Part shown: positions 44,606 through 53,055 of the stretch, piece by piece
How positions within the stretch are numbered: position 1 is the stretch's first letter
Layout: every line of letters begins with the position of its first letter
Assembly (NCBI RefSeq): GCF_000585995.1
Contig: NZ_CP007410.1
Span: 1,639,430-1,703,429 of the forward strand
Origin: Pseudomonas brassicacearum
Lineage (GTDB): Bacteria > Pseudomonadota > Gammaproteobacteria > Pseudomonadales > Pseudomonadaceae
Direction: 5' to 3'
DNA: 64,000 bases
Made by a program: the position numbers and the translations under genes
Notes under the pieces: generated by a model
Told to the model about the DNA's origin: nothing
Seen by the model: only the letters and a program-made list of their open reading frames with translations
The model's database searches: none

Positions 44606-45382
44606 ATGTGTGAGTTACTGGGCATGAGTGCCAATGTGCCGACCGACATCGTGTTCAGCTTCACCGGGTTGATGCAGCGCGGCGGCAAGACCGGGCCGCA
44701 CCGGGACGGCTGGGGCATCGCGTTCTATGAGGGCCGAGGCCTGCGCCTGTTCCAGGACCCGGCCGCCAGCTGCGAGTCGGAAGTGGCGAACCTGGTGCAG
44801 CGTTATCCGATCAAGAGCGAAGTGGTGATCGGGCACATCCGCCAGGCCAACGTCGGCAAGGTCTGCCTGTCCAACACCCACCCCTTCGTGCGTGAGTTGT
44901 GGGGCCGCAACTGGTGTTTTGCCCACAACGGTCAACTCGCCGATTTCCACCCTGAGGTCAGTTTCTACCGCCCGGTGGGCGACACCGACAGTGAAGCGGC
45001 GTTCTGCGATTTGCTCAACCGCGTGCGCCTGACGTTCCCGGAACCGGTGGAAGTGGAGCAATTGCTCCCGTCGTTGATTGAGGCCTGCGCCGAATACCGC
45101 AGCAAAGGCGTGTTCAATTGTTTGCTGAGCGATGGCGACTGGCTGTTCTGCTACTGCTCGACCAAACTGGCCCAGATCACCCGTCGCGCCCCGTTTGGCC
45201 CGGCGCGCCTCAAGGATGTGGACGTGATCGTCGATTTCCAGGCCGAAACCACGCCCAACGACGTGGTCACGGTCATCGCCACCGAACCCTTGACCGAAAA
45301 CGAAACCTGGACCCGTTACGAACCGGGCCAATGGAGCCTGTGGCGACGCGGTGAATGCGTCAGCCACGGCCAGACCGAATAA
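44606..45382 (+). CDS. class II glutamine amidotransferase (YafJ-like)
   Basis: The 258-residue protein begins [14 protein letters not shown], so Cys2 becomes the N-terminal nucleophile of an Ntn-type glutaminase. Family residues are visible in [27 protein letters not shown] and [12 protein letters not shown]. No synthase domain follows, so it may be a free-standing amidase or supply ammonia to a partner. It lies 12 bases upstream of the DUF2937 gene. Confidence 0.92.
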   Translation: MCELLGMSANVPTDIVFSFTGLMQRGGKTGPHRDGWGIAFYEGRGLRLFQDPAASCESEVANLVQRYPIKSEVVIGHIRQANVGKVCLSNTHPFVRELWGRNWCFAHNGQLADFHPEVSFYRPVGDTDSEAAFCDLLNRVRLTFPEPVEVEQLLPSLIEACAEYRSKGVFNCLLSDGDWLFCYCSTKLAQITRRAPFGPARLKDVDVIVDFQAETTPNDVVTVIATEPLTENETWTRYEPGQWSLWRRGECVSHGQTE

Positions 45383-45394
45383 GGACGTCACGTT

Positions 45395-45937
45395 ATGTTG
45401 CTCAGTTATCTCCGGCTGGTGTTGTTCGCTGTGGGCCTGTTGGTGGGGGTCCAGGTGCCGGGCTTCGTCAGCGATTACGCCAAGCGGGTCGAGGCGCACT
45501 TGATCGAGGCGCAAACCGGCCTGCAAGGTTTCCAGGGCACCGCCAACCAGTTTTTCAAGGGGGACATGCAGGCCCTGGTGGCCCATTACCGCGCCAGCGA
45601 AGACCCGATCTTTCGCAGCGATGCCGACAGCCTGAACACCTTGCTGGTTCGCCAGCAGGCCCTGGACAAACAGTTCCAGGCGATGCAAGGCCCGTGGTAC
45701 ATCCGTTTGCTGCAAGTGGCGCTGGCCGCCGACCCGGACATTCGCAAGGAAACCTGGAACGGCTACAGCTACCAGATCCTGCTGACCCCCGAGGCCATGA
45801 TCTGGGGCATCAGCGGGGCCCTGTTGCTGTCGTTTGGCCTGGAATGCCTGTTCCGCCTGATCGACTGGGTGGTACTGGGCGGCAAGCGCCTGCGCCAGAG
45901 CCGGCCGATTGAAGAGCGGGATCTGCGGGGGCTGTAA
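45395..45937 (+). CDS. DUF2937 family membrane protein
   Basis: The 180-residue protein has an N-terminal hydrophobic segment (about 5-25), a helical soluble region (about 30-120) and a second membrane segment (about 133-155, MIWGISGALLLSFGLECLFRL). This is the DUF2937 layout. Function unknown. It is in an apparent operon with yafJ. Confidence 0.85.
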   Translation: MLLSYLRLVLFAVGLLVGVQVPGFVSDYAKRVEAHLIEAQTGLQGFQGTANQFFKGDMQALVAHYRASEDPIFRSDADSLNTLLVRQQALDKQFQAMQGPWYIRLLQVALAADPDIRKETWNGYSYQILLTPEAMIWGISGALLLSFGLECLFRLIDWVVLGGKRLRQSRPIEERDLRGL

Positions 45938-45952
45938 AGCCGCAGCCGGCTT

Positions 45953-46086
45953 CTGTGGCGAGGGAGCTCGCTCCCGCTGGTCTGCGCAGCAGACCCAAAC
46001 CTGCTGGACACCATCAACCTGACACTGCGTGGTGCCTGGTTTTGGGGCCGCTTCACGGCCCAGCGGGAGCAAGCTCCCTCGCCACA
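45953..46086. repeat. REP doublet, GGGAGC class with long spacer
   Basis: TGTGGCGAGGGAGCTCGC TCCCGCTGG on the left and CCAGCGGGAGCAAGCTCCCTCGCCACA on the right enclose a spacer of about 80 bases. Arms differ from the common GCGAGCAAGCTCGC class and match the right half of the element at 39490-39586. Confidence 0.85.
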
Positions 46087-46250
46087 ACGGTGTTCAGCCA
46101 GGCCCTGCGTCTTACCCAATCAAGTTTTTCTTATGACCCAGCCGAGGTTTTATTCGTTGGACGGGATCGGCCGCGCGCTCAAGAATCGGGGCAACGGTCT
46201 CCACGTCAGCGTCGTCGAGACTCACAACAATAAAACCGCGGAGAACCCCC

Positions 46251-47537
46251 ATGAGTGCACCCGACACGCTCGGCGTCCCTAAACCCCAGGCCCGTTCTGG
46301 CCCGTTCGATTGGTATCGCAATATCAATCAGCAGGAACGTCGCACATTCTGGAGTTGCAAGATTGGCTACGCCCTGGACGGCATGGACACACAGATGCTC
46401 AGTTTCGTGGTGCCGACCCTGATCGCGATGTGGGGTATCACCACCGGCCAAGCGGGGCTGATCCACACCAGTACCCTGATCGCTTCGGCCATTGGCGGCT
46501 GGGTGGCGGGCATTCTCTCGGACCGTATCGGTCGGGTGCGCACCCTGCAACTGACGGTGCTGTGGTTCGCGTTTTTCACCTTCCTGTGCGGCTTCGCCCA
46601 GAACTACGAACAACTGTTGATCGCCCGCACGTTGATGGGCTTCGGCTTTGGCGGCGAATGGACGGCCGGTGCGGTGTTGATGGGTGAGGTAATCCGCGCC
46701 AAGGACCGCGGCAAGGCGGTCGGTATGGTGCAATCGGGTTGGGCGCTGGGCTGGGGTATGACGGCGATTCTGTATGCGCTGCTGTTTTCGGTGTTGCCGC
46801 CGGAAGACGCCTGGCGCGCCTTGTTCATTCTGGGCATTGTCCCGGCAGTATTCGTGATTTTCGTCCGGCGGCTGGTCAAGGACCCAGAAGTCTATAACCA
46901 GGCCAAGGCCCGGCAAACACCGAGCAATCCGGCGAAGTTCTACGAGATCTTCGCCCCCGGCATACTGTTCACCACCTTTCGTGCCTCGTTGCTGACCACC
47001 GGTGCTCTGGGCGGTTACTACGCCATCACGTCCTGGCTGCCGACGTTCCTGAAAAATGAGCGCGGCCTGAGTGTATTGAGCACCGGCGGCTACCTGGCGA
47101 TGGTGATCGTTGGTTCCTACGTGGGCTACGTCATCAGTGCATATTTGAGTGACATCCTGGGCCGTAAAAAGAACTTCGTCCTGTACGCCATCGGCTCATT
47201 CACCATCGTGCTGTTGTATACCCAACTGCACGTGAGCAATAACGTGATGCTCTGGCTGGGCTTCCCCTTGGGGTTCTTCGCGTCGGGCATGTTCAGCGGC
47301 ATGGGCTCGTTCCTTACCGAGTTGTTCCCGACGCGCATTCGCGGTTCGGGCCAGGGTTTCTGCTACAACATCGGCCGGGCGGTGGCGGCATTGTTCCCGC
47401 TGTTGATCGGCCTGCTGAGCCAGAAGGTGCCGCTGAGCGTGGGGATCGGTGCGTTTGCGGCGGTGTCCTATGGCGTGGTGATCCTGGCGGCCCTGAGCCT
47501 GCCGGAAACCCAAGGCAAGCAGCTGGAAGCCGAGTAA
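46251..47537 (+). CDS. MFS transporter, candidate 5-oxoproline or carboxylate permease
   Basis: The 428-residue carrier has 12 predicted transmembrane segments and MFS motifs: GYALDGMDTQMLSFV in TM1, GILSDRIGRVRTLQL between TM2 and TM3, and RTLMGFGFGGEWTAGAVLMGE near TM4-5. The sequence resembles the aromatic-acid and sialic-acid H+ symporter subfamily. GGAG lies 7 bases before the ATG. It is followed by pxpABC 64 bases downstream on the same strand, so it may import 5-oxoproline or a related compound. Confidence 0.88.
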   Translation: MSAPDTLGVPKPQARSGPFDWYRNINQQERRTFWSCKIGYALDGMDTQMLSFVVPTLIAMWGITTGQAGLIHTSTLIASAIGGWVAGILSDRIGRVRTLQLTVLWFAFFTFLCGFAQNYEQLLIARTLMGFGFGGEWTAGAVLMGEVIRAKDRGKAVGMVQSGWALGWGMTAILYALLFSVLPPEDAWRALFILGIVPAVFVIFVRRLVKDPEVYNQAKARQTPSNPAKFYEIFAPGILFTTFRASLLTTGALGGYYAITSWLPTFLKNERGLSVLSTGGYLAMVIVGSYVGYVISAYLSDILGRKKNFVLYAIGSFTIVLLYTQLHVSNNVMLWLGFPLGFFASGMFSGMGSFLTELFPTRIRGSGQGFCYNIGRAVAALFPLLIGLLSQKVPLSVGIGAFAAVSYGVVILAALSLPETQGKQLEAE

Positions 47538-47601
47538 CTGATAACCTGCGGGGCACATGTCCCGCAGTTAAACGAAGAAAGCACCTACAGGAGCGTTCAC
47601 C

Positions 47602-48354
47602 GTGAACCGCCTGCTATTGAACTGCGACATCGGCGAGAGCTTCGGCAACTGGACCATGGGTCTGGACGCCGAGGTCATGCCCTTCATCGATTGTGCCAAC
47701 ATCGCCTGCGGTTTTCATGCCGGCGACCCGAGCATCATGCGCAAGACCGTCAGCCTGGCCCTGAGCCACGGCGTGCGGATCGGCGCGCACCCGGCCTATC
47801 AAGACCTGGCGGGCTTTGGTCGGCGGTCCATGGCCTATGGCGCCCAAGAACTGCAGGACTTGCTGCACTACCAGATCGGCGCTCTCGACGGCATTTGCCG
47901 GGCTCAGGGCGGGCAGGTCAGCTACGTCAAACCCCATGGGGCGATGTACAACGACATGATGGCCAATCCAACGCAACTGCGTGCCGTGATCCAGGCGGTT
48001 GCCGCCTATGACCGGCAGTTGCCGCTGATGCTGATGGCGACCCGGGACAACAGCGCCGCCCAGGCCCTGGGCGATGAATATGGCCTGACCCTGTGGTTCG
48101 AAGCCTTCGCCGACCGTGCCTATGACAGTGCCGGTCGCCTGGTTTCGCGGCAAGCGCCGGGAGCCGTGCACCACGAGCCCGAGGTTATCATCGAGCAAGC
48201 CCTGACCATTGCCCGCGGCGATGCGCTGACTGCCAGCGATGGCAGCGCCCTGAATCTGAAGGCCAACACGTTGTGTGTGCACGGTGATAACGCCAGCTCC
48301 GTGGCCGCCGTACAACGTATCCGTGAAGCCCTGAATCGGCAGAGCGCGCCATGA
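47602..48354 (+). CDS. pxpA: 5-oxoprolinase subunit PxpA (LamB/YcsF family)
   Basis: The 250-residue protein opens with [20 protein letters not shown] and has [15 protein letters not shown] and [11 protein letters not shown], the hallmarks of the YcsF family. With PxpB and PxpC it hydrolyses ATP to open 5-oxoproline to glutamate. It overlaps pxpB by 4 bases. Confidence 0.95.
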   Translation: MNRLLLNCDIGESFGNWTMGLDAEVMPFIDCANIACGFHAGDPSIMRKTVSLALSHGVRIGAHPAYQDLAGFGRRSMAYGAQELQDLLHYQIGALDGICRAQGGQVSYVKPHGAMYNDMMANPTQLRAVIQAVAAYDRQLPLMLMATRDNSAAQALGDEYGLTLWFEAFADRAYDSAGRLVSRQAPGAVHHEPEVIIEQALTIARGDALTASDGSALNLKANTLCVHGDNASSVAAVQRIREALNRQSAP

Positions 48355-49055
48355 CACCACGTTTGGAAGTGGTGGCGGTGGACTGCCTGATGGTCCGACT
48401 GTTCGATGAGATCGCCGAGACCAACATGCCGTGGATGCTCGCCGCCAGTGCGCGGCTCAAAGCGGTATTTGCCGAGCATCTGATTGATCTGGTGCCGTCC
48501 TACACCACGCTGATGGTGCACTACGATATGTTGGCGCTGACGCCGGTCCAGGCCCGGGATCTGATCGGCGAGGCGCTGAGAAACCTTTCACCCGATGCCC
48601 GCTCGGTCGGCCAATGCCATGTGCTGCCGGTGTGGTATGACCCCAGTGTCGGCCCGGAACTGAGCCTGTTGGCGAGCCGCGGCGGTTTGACGGTGCAGCA
48701 GGTGATCCGCTGCCACAGCGAGCGCGAGTACCAGGTGTTCGCCCTGGGCTTTGCACCTGGATTTGCCTTCATGGGGTTGGTGGACGAAGTGCTGGCCGCG
48801 CCACGCCTCGACACGCCGCGCAAGCGGGTAGCGGCGGGCAGCGTCGGGATCGCCGAGCGTCAGACCGCGGCGTATCCAGTGGTATCACCCGGTGGCTGGA
48901 ACCTGATCGGCCGCACCCCGGCCAAATTGTTCGACCGCGAGCGCGACGGCTACAGCTTGATGCAGCCCGGCGATACGGTGCGCTTCGCCGCCGTGGATCA
49001 CGCCGAATTCATCGCACTGGGCGGCGACGATACACCGCTGGAGGCCCAGGCATGA
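48351..49055 (+). CDS. pxpB: 5-oxoprolinase subunit PxpB (KipI family)
   Basis: The 234-residue protein is the KipI/allophanate hydrolase subunit 1 type, with [17 protein letters not shown] and [27 protein letters not shown] near 145-200 (in parts). Length is normal. The N-terminal half ([13 protein letters not shown]) fits the family. It overlaps pxpC by 4 bases, indicating tight coupling in the pxpABC operon. Confidence 0.95.
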   Translation: MTPRLEVVAVDCLMVRLFDEIAETNMPWMLAASARLKAVFAEHLIDLVPSYTTLMVHYDMLALTPVQARDLIGEALRNLSPDARSVGQCHVLPVWYDPSVGPELSLLASRGGLTVQQVIRCHSEREYQVFALGFAPGFAFMGLVDEVLAAPRLDTPRKRVAAGSVGIAERQTAAYPVVSPGGWNLIGRTPAKLFDRERDGYSLMQPGDTVRFAAVDHAEFIALGGDDTPLEAQA

Positions 49056-49972
49056 GCCGTCTATTGATCGAGGCCAGCACACCGCTGTGCCTGTTGCAGG
49101 ACACCGGTCGTTTCGGCGTCAGACATTTGGGCGTGACCCAGGGCGGCGCGGCGGATTGGCTGTCGATGGCCTGGGCCAACTGGATGTTGGGCAATGCTCC
49201 GGACGCGGCGGTGGTGGAAATCACCCTCGGCGGCTTTACGGTGGTGGCCGAAGAGGATTGCGTGCTGGCGCTGACCGGGGCGGACCTGGGGGCACGGGTG
49301 GAGGGGCAATCGGTGGCATCGTGGCGCTTTTTCAGCCTGCGAAAGGGGCAGACGCTGGCGCTCACCCAGCCTGTACTCGGTGCCCGGGCCTATCTGGCGG
49401 CGCCCGGCGGATTCAATGCGCCTGAGGTACTGGGTAGCCGGTCGACGGTGGTACGTGAAGAGCTCGGTGGCCTGGATGGACGGGGGCGGGCGCTGAGTCG
49501 CGGCGCGCACCTGAGCTATTCGGGCTTGGCGACGCCTCGGCCCATTCCTCGCGCGCTCATTCCGGATTTTCAGCAGGACTCGCCGCTGGACCTGATCCTC
49601 GGCGCGCAGAATGGGGCGTTCAGCGGGCAAAGCCTGTACGACGCGTTCAATATCGCCTGGACGCTGGACAGTCGCGCTGACCGCATGGGTATCCGGTTAC
49701 TCGGCACGGCGCTGGAATACCAGGGCCCGTCGATGATCTCCGAAGGCATTCCCCTGGGCGCCGTGCAGGTGCCGCCGGACGGCCAGCCGATCGTTTTGCT
49801 CAACGACCGGCAAACCATCGGTGGATATCCACGCCTGGGCGCCTTGACGCCGTTGGCCCTGGCCCGACTGGCGCAATGCCTGCCGGGTGCGCAAGTGCGG
49901 TTGCGGCCGGTGGTGCAGGAGATTGCGCATCGGCAACAGGTGGAGTGTCTGCGCAGTTTTCTGGACCGCTAA
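49052..49972 (+). CDS. pxpC: 5-oxoprolinase subunit PxpC (KipA family)
   Basis: The 306-residue protein is the KipA/allophanate hydrolase subunit 2 type: LQDTGRFGVRHLGVTQGGAAD near the N terminus, ARAYLAAPGGFNAPEVLGSRST centrally, and SRADRMGIRLLG and PDGQPIVLLNDRQTIGGYPR toward the end. It is the last gene of the unit and is followed by a REP element. Confidence 0.95.
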   Translation: MSRLLIEASTPLCLLQDTGRFGVRHLGVTQGGAADWLSMAWANWMLGNAPDAAVVEITLGGFTVVAEEDCVLALTGADLGARVEGQSVASWRFFSLRKGQTLALTQPVLGARAYLAAPGGFNAPEVLGSRSTVVREELGGLDGRGRALSRGAHLSYSGLATPRPIPRALIPDFQQDSPLDLILGAQNGAFSGQSLYDAFNIAWTLDSRADRMGIRLLGTALEYQGPSMISEGIPLGAVQVPPDGQPIVLLNDRQTIGGYPRLGALTPLALARLAQCLPGAQVRLRPVVQEIAHRQQVECLRSFLDR

Positions 49973-49975
49973 AAG

Positions 49976-50057
49976 CATCGCGAGCAAGCTCGTTCCCACA
50001 GGGGATCTCATGTGTGACGCAGATCCAGTGTGGGAGCGAGCTTGCTCGCGATGAGGC
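49976..50057. repeat. REP doublet, CATCGC-outward class
   Basis: CATCGCGAGCAAGCTCGTTCCCACA on the left (one substitution from the usual core) and GTGGGAGCGAGCTTGCTCGC GATGAGGCC on the right enclose a 30-base spacer. It lies between the convergent pxpC and VWA-protein genes. Confidence 0.88.
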
Positions 50058-50079
50058 CCTTCCAGGCAATACACAACAA

Positions 50080-51258
50080 CTATTTGGACAGAAACCGCAT
50101 CCCTTCCTCCAACCCCCGCAAGGTCAGCGGATACATCCGGTCTTCCACCAACTCGCGCACGATGTTGGTCGAGGCGGTGTAACCCCAGGTGTCCTTGGGA
50201 TAAGGGTTGATCCAGATGAGCTTCTTGTATTTCTCCATGAAACGCTGCATCCACACATAGCCGGCTTCTTCATTCCAGTGTTCGACACTGCCGCCGGCCT
50301 GGGTGATTTCATAAGGGGCCATGGCCGCGTCACCGATGAAGATCACTTTGTAGTCGGCGCCGTACTTGTGCAGCAAATCCTGGGTCGACGTGCGTTCCGA
50401 GGTGCGGCGCAGGTTGTTCTTCCATACCGACTCGTACACAAAATTGTGGAAGTAGAAATACTCCAAGTGCTTGAACTCGGTCTTGCAGGCCGAGAACAGC
50501 TCTTCGCAGATTTTCACGTGGGCATCCATCGAGCCGCCGATGTCGAACAGCAGCAACAACTTCACGGTGTTGCGTCGTTCCGGACGCATCTGGATGTTCA
50601 GCAGGCCGGCGTCGCGGGCGGTGTGGTCGATGGTGCCGTCGATGTCCAGCTCTTCGGCCGCACCCTGGCGGGCGAATTTGCGCAGGCGGCGCAGGGCAAT
50701 CTTGATGTTGCGGGTACCCAGTTCCACCTGGTCGTCGAGGTTCTTGTACTCGCGCTGGTCCCAGACCTTCACGGCCTTGCCCTGGCGCTTGCCAGCGTCG
50801 CCGACGCGAATGCCTTCGGGGTTGAAGCCGCCGGAGCCGAATGGGCTGGTGCCGCCGGTGCCGATCCACTTGTTACCGCCGGCATGGCGTTCCTTCTGTT
50901 CTTCCAGGCGTTTCTTGAATTCTTCGATCAGCTTGTCCAGGCCACCCAGGGACTGGATCTGCGCCCGCTCTTCGTCAGTCAACGAGCGCTCGAACTCCTT
51001 GCGCAACCAGTCTTCGGGAATCAGCGCCTGGAGATGATCGTCGAGTTTTTCCAGGCCGTTGAAGTAGGCGGCGAACGCCCGGTCGAACTTGTCGAAATGC
51101 CGTTCGTCCTTCACCAGGATCGCCCGCGACAAGTAATAGAACTCGTCCATGTCGGCGAAGATCACCCGCTGTTTCAGCGCGTTGATCAGGTCCAGCAGTT
51201 CACGCACTGACACGGGCACCTTGGCGGCGCGCATTTCATTGAACAGGTTAAGCAGCAT
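50080..51258 (-). CDS. VWA domain-containing CoxE-like protein
   Basis: The 392-residue protein has an N-terminal helical region of about 170 residues and a von Willebrand A domain (about 205-380). The MIDAS metal site is represented by LLFDIGGSMDAHV (DxGxS, the S-x-S replaced by G-S), with later acidic residues in IFIGDAAMAPYEI. CoxE-like proteins work with MoxR ATPases as chaperones or metal-insertion factors. The partner ATPase gene is 34 bases upstream. Confidence 0.9.
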   Translation of the reverse strand: MLLNLFNEMRAAKVPVSVRELLDLINALKQRVIFADMDEFYYLSRAILVKDERHFDKFDRAFAAYFNGLEKLDDHLQALIPEDWLRKEFERSLTDEERAQIQSLGGLDKLIEEFKKRLEEQKERHAGGNKWIGTGGTSPFGSGGFNPEGIRVGDAGKRQGKAVKVWDQREYKNLDDQVELGTRNIKIALRRLRKFARQGAAEELDIDGTIDHTARDAGLLNIQMRPERRNTVKLLLLFDIGGSMDAHVKICEELFSACKTEFKHLEYFYFHNFVYESVWKNNLRRTSERTSTQDLLHKYGADYKVIFIGDAAMAPYEITQAGGSVEHWNEEAGYVWMQRFMEKYKKLIWINPYPKDTWGYTASTNIVRELVEDRMYPLTLRGLEEGMRFLSK

Positions 51259-51292
51259 GGCAATCGCCCTCGCTCTTGTTAGACGAAGAGGA

Positions 51293-52144
51293 TCAGCGGG
51301 TGCCGCGGCGGCTCATGAACGCCAGGCGCTCGAGCAGTTGCACGTCCTGTTCGTTCTTGACCAGGGCCCCGGCCAGCGGCGGAATGGCCTTGGTCGGATC
51401 GCGTTCGCGCAGCACCGCTTCGCCGATGTTGTCGGCCATCAGCAGCTTGAGCCAGTCCACCAGTTCGGAAGTGGAGGGCTTTTTCTTCAGGCCCGGCACC
51501 TTGCGCACATCGAAGAACACGTCCAGCGCTTCGCTGACCAGGTCTTTCTTGATGTCCGGGTAATGCACGTCGACGATTTTCTGCAGGGTGACGCGGTCGG
51601 GGAAGGCTATGTAGTGGAAGAAGCAGCGGCGCAGGAACGCATCCGGCAGCTCTTTTTCGTTGTTGGAGGTAATGATGATGATTGGCCGCTGCTTGGCCTT
51701 GATGGTTTCATCGGTCTCGTAAACGTAGAACTCCATCTTGTCGAGTTCTTGCAGCAGGTCGTTGGGGAACTCGATGTCGGCCTTGTCGATTTCGTCGATC
51801 AGCAGAATCACTCGCTCTTCGGACTCGAACGCTTCCCAGAGCTTGCCCTTCTTCAGGTAGTTGCGCACGTCATGGACCTTGTCCACGCCCAACTGCGAGT
51901 CCCGCAGGCGGCTGACCGCGTCGTACTCATACAGGCCCTGATGGGCCTTGGTGGTGGACTTGATGTGCCAGGTGATCAGGCGCGCGCCGAAGGACTCAGC
52001 CAGTTGCTCGGCGAGCATGGTCTTGCCGGTGCCCGGTTCGCCCTTGACCAGCAGCGGCCGCTCCAGGGTGATGGCGGCGTTGACGGCCAGCTTCAAGTCA
52101 TCGGTGGCCACGTAGGCGCGGGTGCCTTCGAACTTCATCTGCAA
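51293..52144 (-). CDS. MoxR-family AAA+ ATPase
   Basis: The 283-residue ATPase has Walker A GEPGTGKTMLAEQLAE (about 38-53), Walker B VILLIDEIDKAD, sensor 1 IIIITSNNEKELPDAFLRRC with the Arg finger, and the MoxR-type C-terminal lid. MoxR ATPases with a VWA partner remodel or activate specific enzymes. No obvious client gene is next to this pair. The ribosome site is GAGGAATTGCAG just upstream of the ATG at 52144. Confidence 0.93.
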   Translation of the reverse strand: MQMKFEGTRAYVATDDLKLAVNAAITLERPLLVKGEPGTGKTMLAEQLAESFGARLITWHIKSTTKAHQGLYEYDAVSRLRDSQLGVDKVHDVRNYLKKGKLWEAFESEERVILLIDEIDKADIEFPNDLLQELDKMEFYVYETDETIKAKQRPIIIITSNNEKELPDAFLRRCFFHYIAFPDRVTLQKIVDVHYPDIKKDLVSEALDVFFDVRKVPGLKKKPSTSELVDWLKLLMADNIGEAVLRERDPTKAIPPLAGALVKNEQDVQLLERLAFMSRRGTR

Positions 52145-52305
52145 TTCCTCGAACGGTGTCGCCGGCCTGATGAGGCAGGGCGTGCGAAATAAATGTCGTG
52201 CCCGACTATAACGCGGCGCCCCGGCGACTGTGAACGCAGACGCTGTATTCAGTCTCTGAATGGAGCGTCACATGTTGACTCAGTCTCGGCCGCTTGCCAG
52301 TATTG

Positions 52306-52328
52306 CATATCGCCAATTTGGCGATATG
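52306..52328. promoter_or_regulatory. perfect palindrome, candidate autoregulatory operator
   Basis: CATATCGCCAA (52306-52316), one T, then TTGGCGATATG (52318-52328) form a perfect 11-bp inverted repeat ending 8 bases before the DUF4160 start codon. A possible promoter lies just upstream, with TTGACT at 52275-52280 and CAGTAT at 52298-52303 after 17 bases. The palindrome would therefore cover the transcription start region. The helix-turn-helix protein encoded downstream is the likely binder. Confidence 0.7.
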
Positions 52329-52336
52329 TTTGGTGC

Positions 52337-52567
52337 ATGTCTACTAAATATCGATTCAAGAATACTTACCGCATTCAACTGCGTGAACGAGACCATCCAC
52401 CGCCCCATGTTCACCTGACAGGTGGTGGGTTGGATGTGATGCTGAGCCTGGAAACCGTGGAAGTGATGATGGGCCGCGCGCCGCCCTTGATCATCAAGGA
52501 AGCGCTGGACTGGGTCAGGGTTCACCAGGCGCAACTGTTGGAGGACTGGAAACGATGCTACCCATGA
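52337..52567 (+). CDS. DUF4160 domain protein
   Basis: The 76-residue protein has the DUF4160 pattern: YRIQLRERDHPPPHVHL, with the conserved H-x-PPH-x-H core near residues 19-26, then LETVEVM and a helix (IIKEALDWVRVHQAQLLEDW). The His-rich core suggests metal binding or nuclease-like chemistry, though no activity is established. It overlaps the DUF2442-HTH gene by 13 bases. The pairing and small size resemble toxin-antitoxin loci, and a palindrome precedes it. Confidence 0.85.
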   Translation: MSTKYRFKNTYRIQLRERDHPPPHVHLTGGGLDVMLSLETVEVMMGRAPPLIIKEALDWVRVHQAQLLEDWKRCYP

Positions 52568-53055
52568 AACGGCCGCGGCTATTGGCCGTGCAGGCCTTAT
52601 TGCCATTGAGTCTTGAACTGAAGTTCATCGACGGACAGCAGCTGACGCTGGACTTGAGCGCTGATGTGCAACGTTTTCCGGGCTTACAGCCTTTGCTTGA
52701 GGAAGGTGCGTTTGGAGGCGCGAGCCTGGGGGATGATGGTTGGAGTGTGGAATGGCCCGAGCTGGATATCCAGATCGGGGCCGATACCTTGTATCTGGAT
52801 GCGCTGGCGCAGAATGCCGTGGATGAAAATACCCGCATTTTCATTGGTTGGCGTGCCCGCACCGGCCTGCCGCTGAACCAGGCGGCTGAAGCACTGGGGG
52901 TCAGCGCTCGCAGCATCAGCCGCTATAGCAGTGGGCGCGAGGCTGTACCGCGTTCGCTGGCCCTCGCGTGCCTGGGATGGGACTCGCTGCAGCGTGGCGC
53001 GGGCACCGCGGCGGCGGAACCGATCGGCCGCTACACCGTCACGCGCAAGCCCTAG
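52555..53055 (+). CDS. DUF2442 protein with C-terminal helix-turn-helix
   Basis: The 166-residue protein has a DUF2442 domain (about 10-85: LPLSLELKFIDGQQLTLDL, then WPELDIQIGADTLYLDAL) joined to a helix-turn-helix of XRE type (about 103-140: LNQAAEALGVSARSISRYSSG). DUF4160-DUF2442 neighbours are common in bacteria, but many DUF2442 proteins lack the HTH. GGAGG lies 10 bases before the ATG at 52555. It probably binds the palindrome upstream of the pair and represses it. Confidence 0.85.
   Translation: MLPMKRPRLLAVQALLPLSLELKFIDGQQLTLDLSADVQRFPGLQPLLEEGAFGGASLGDDGWSVEWPELDIQIGADTLYLDALAQNAVDENTRIFIGWRARTGLPLNQAAEALGVSARSISRYSSGREAVPRSLALACLGWDSLQRGAGTAAAEPIGRYTVTRKP

Noticed and set aside
44615..46087. 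490-residue minus-strand ORF
   Set aside because: It covers the yafJ-like and DUF2937 genes and a REP element in the opposite frame. The REP sequence translates as part of it, which confirms a chance frame.
46132..46281. 49-codon ORF beginning MTQPRFYSLDGIGRAL upstream of the MFS gene
   Set aside because: It overlaps the start of the MFS gene in another frame, lacks a clear ribosome site and has no recognisable family.
49876..51210. 444-residue plus-strand ORF across the REP element and the VWA gene
   Set aside because: It begins inside pxpC, runs through a REP element and continues antisense to a real VWA gene, so it is not a gene.
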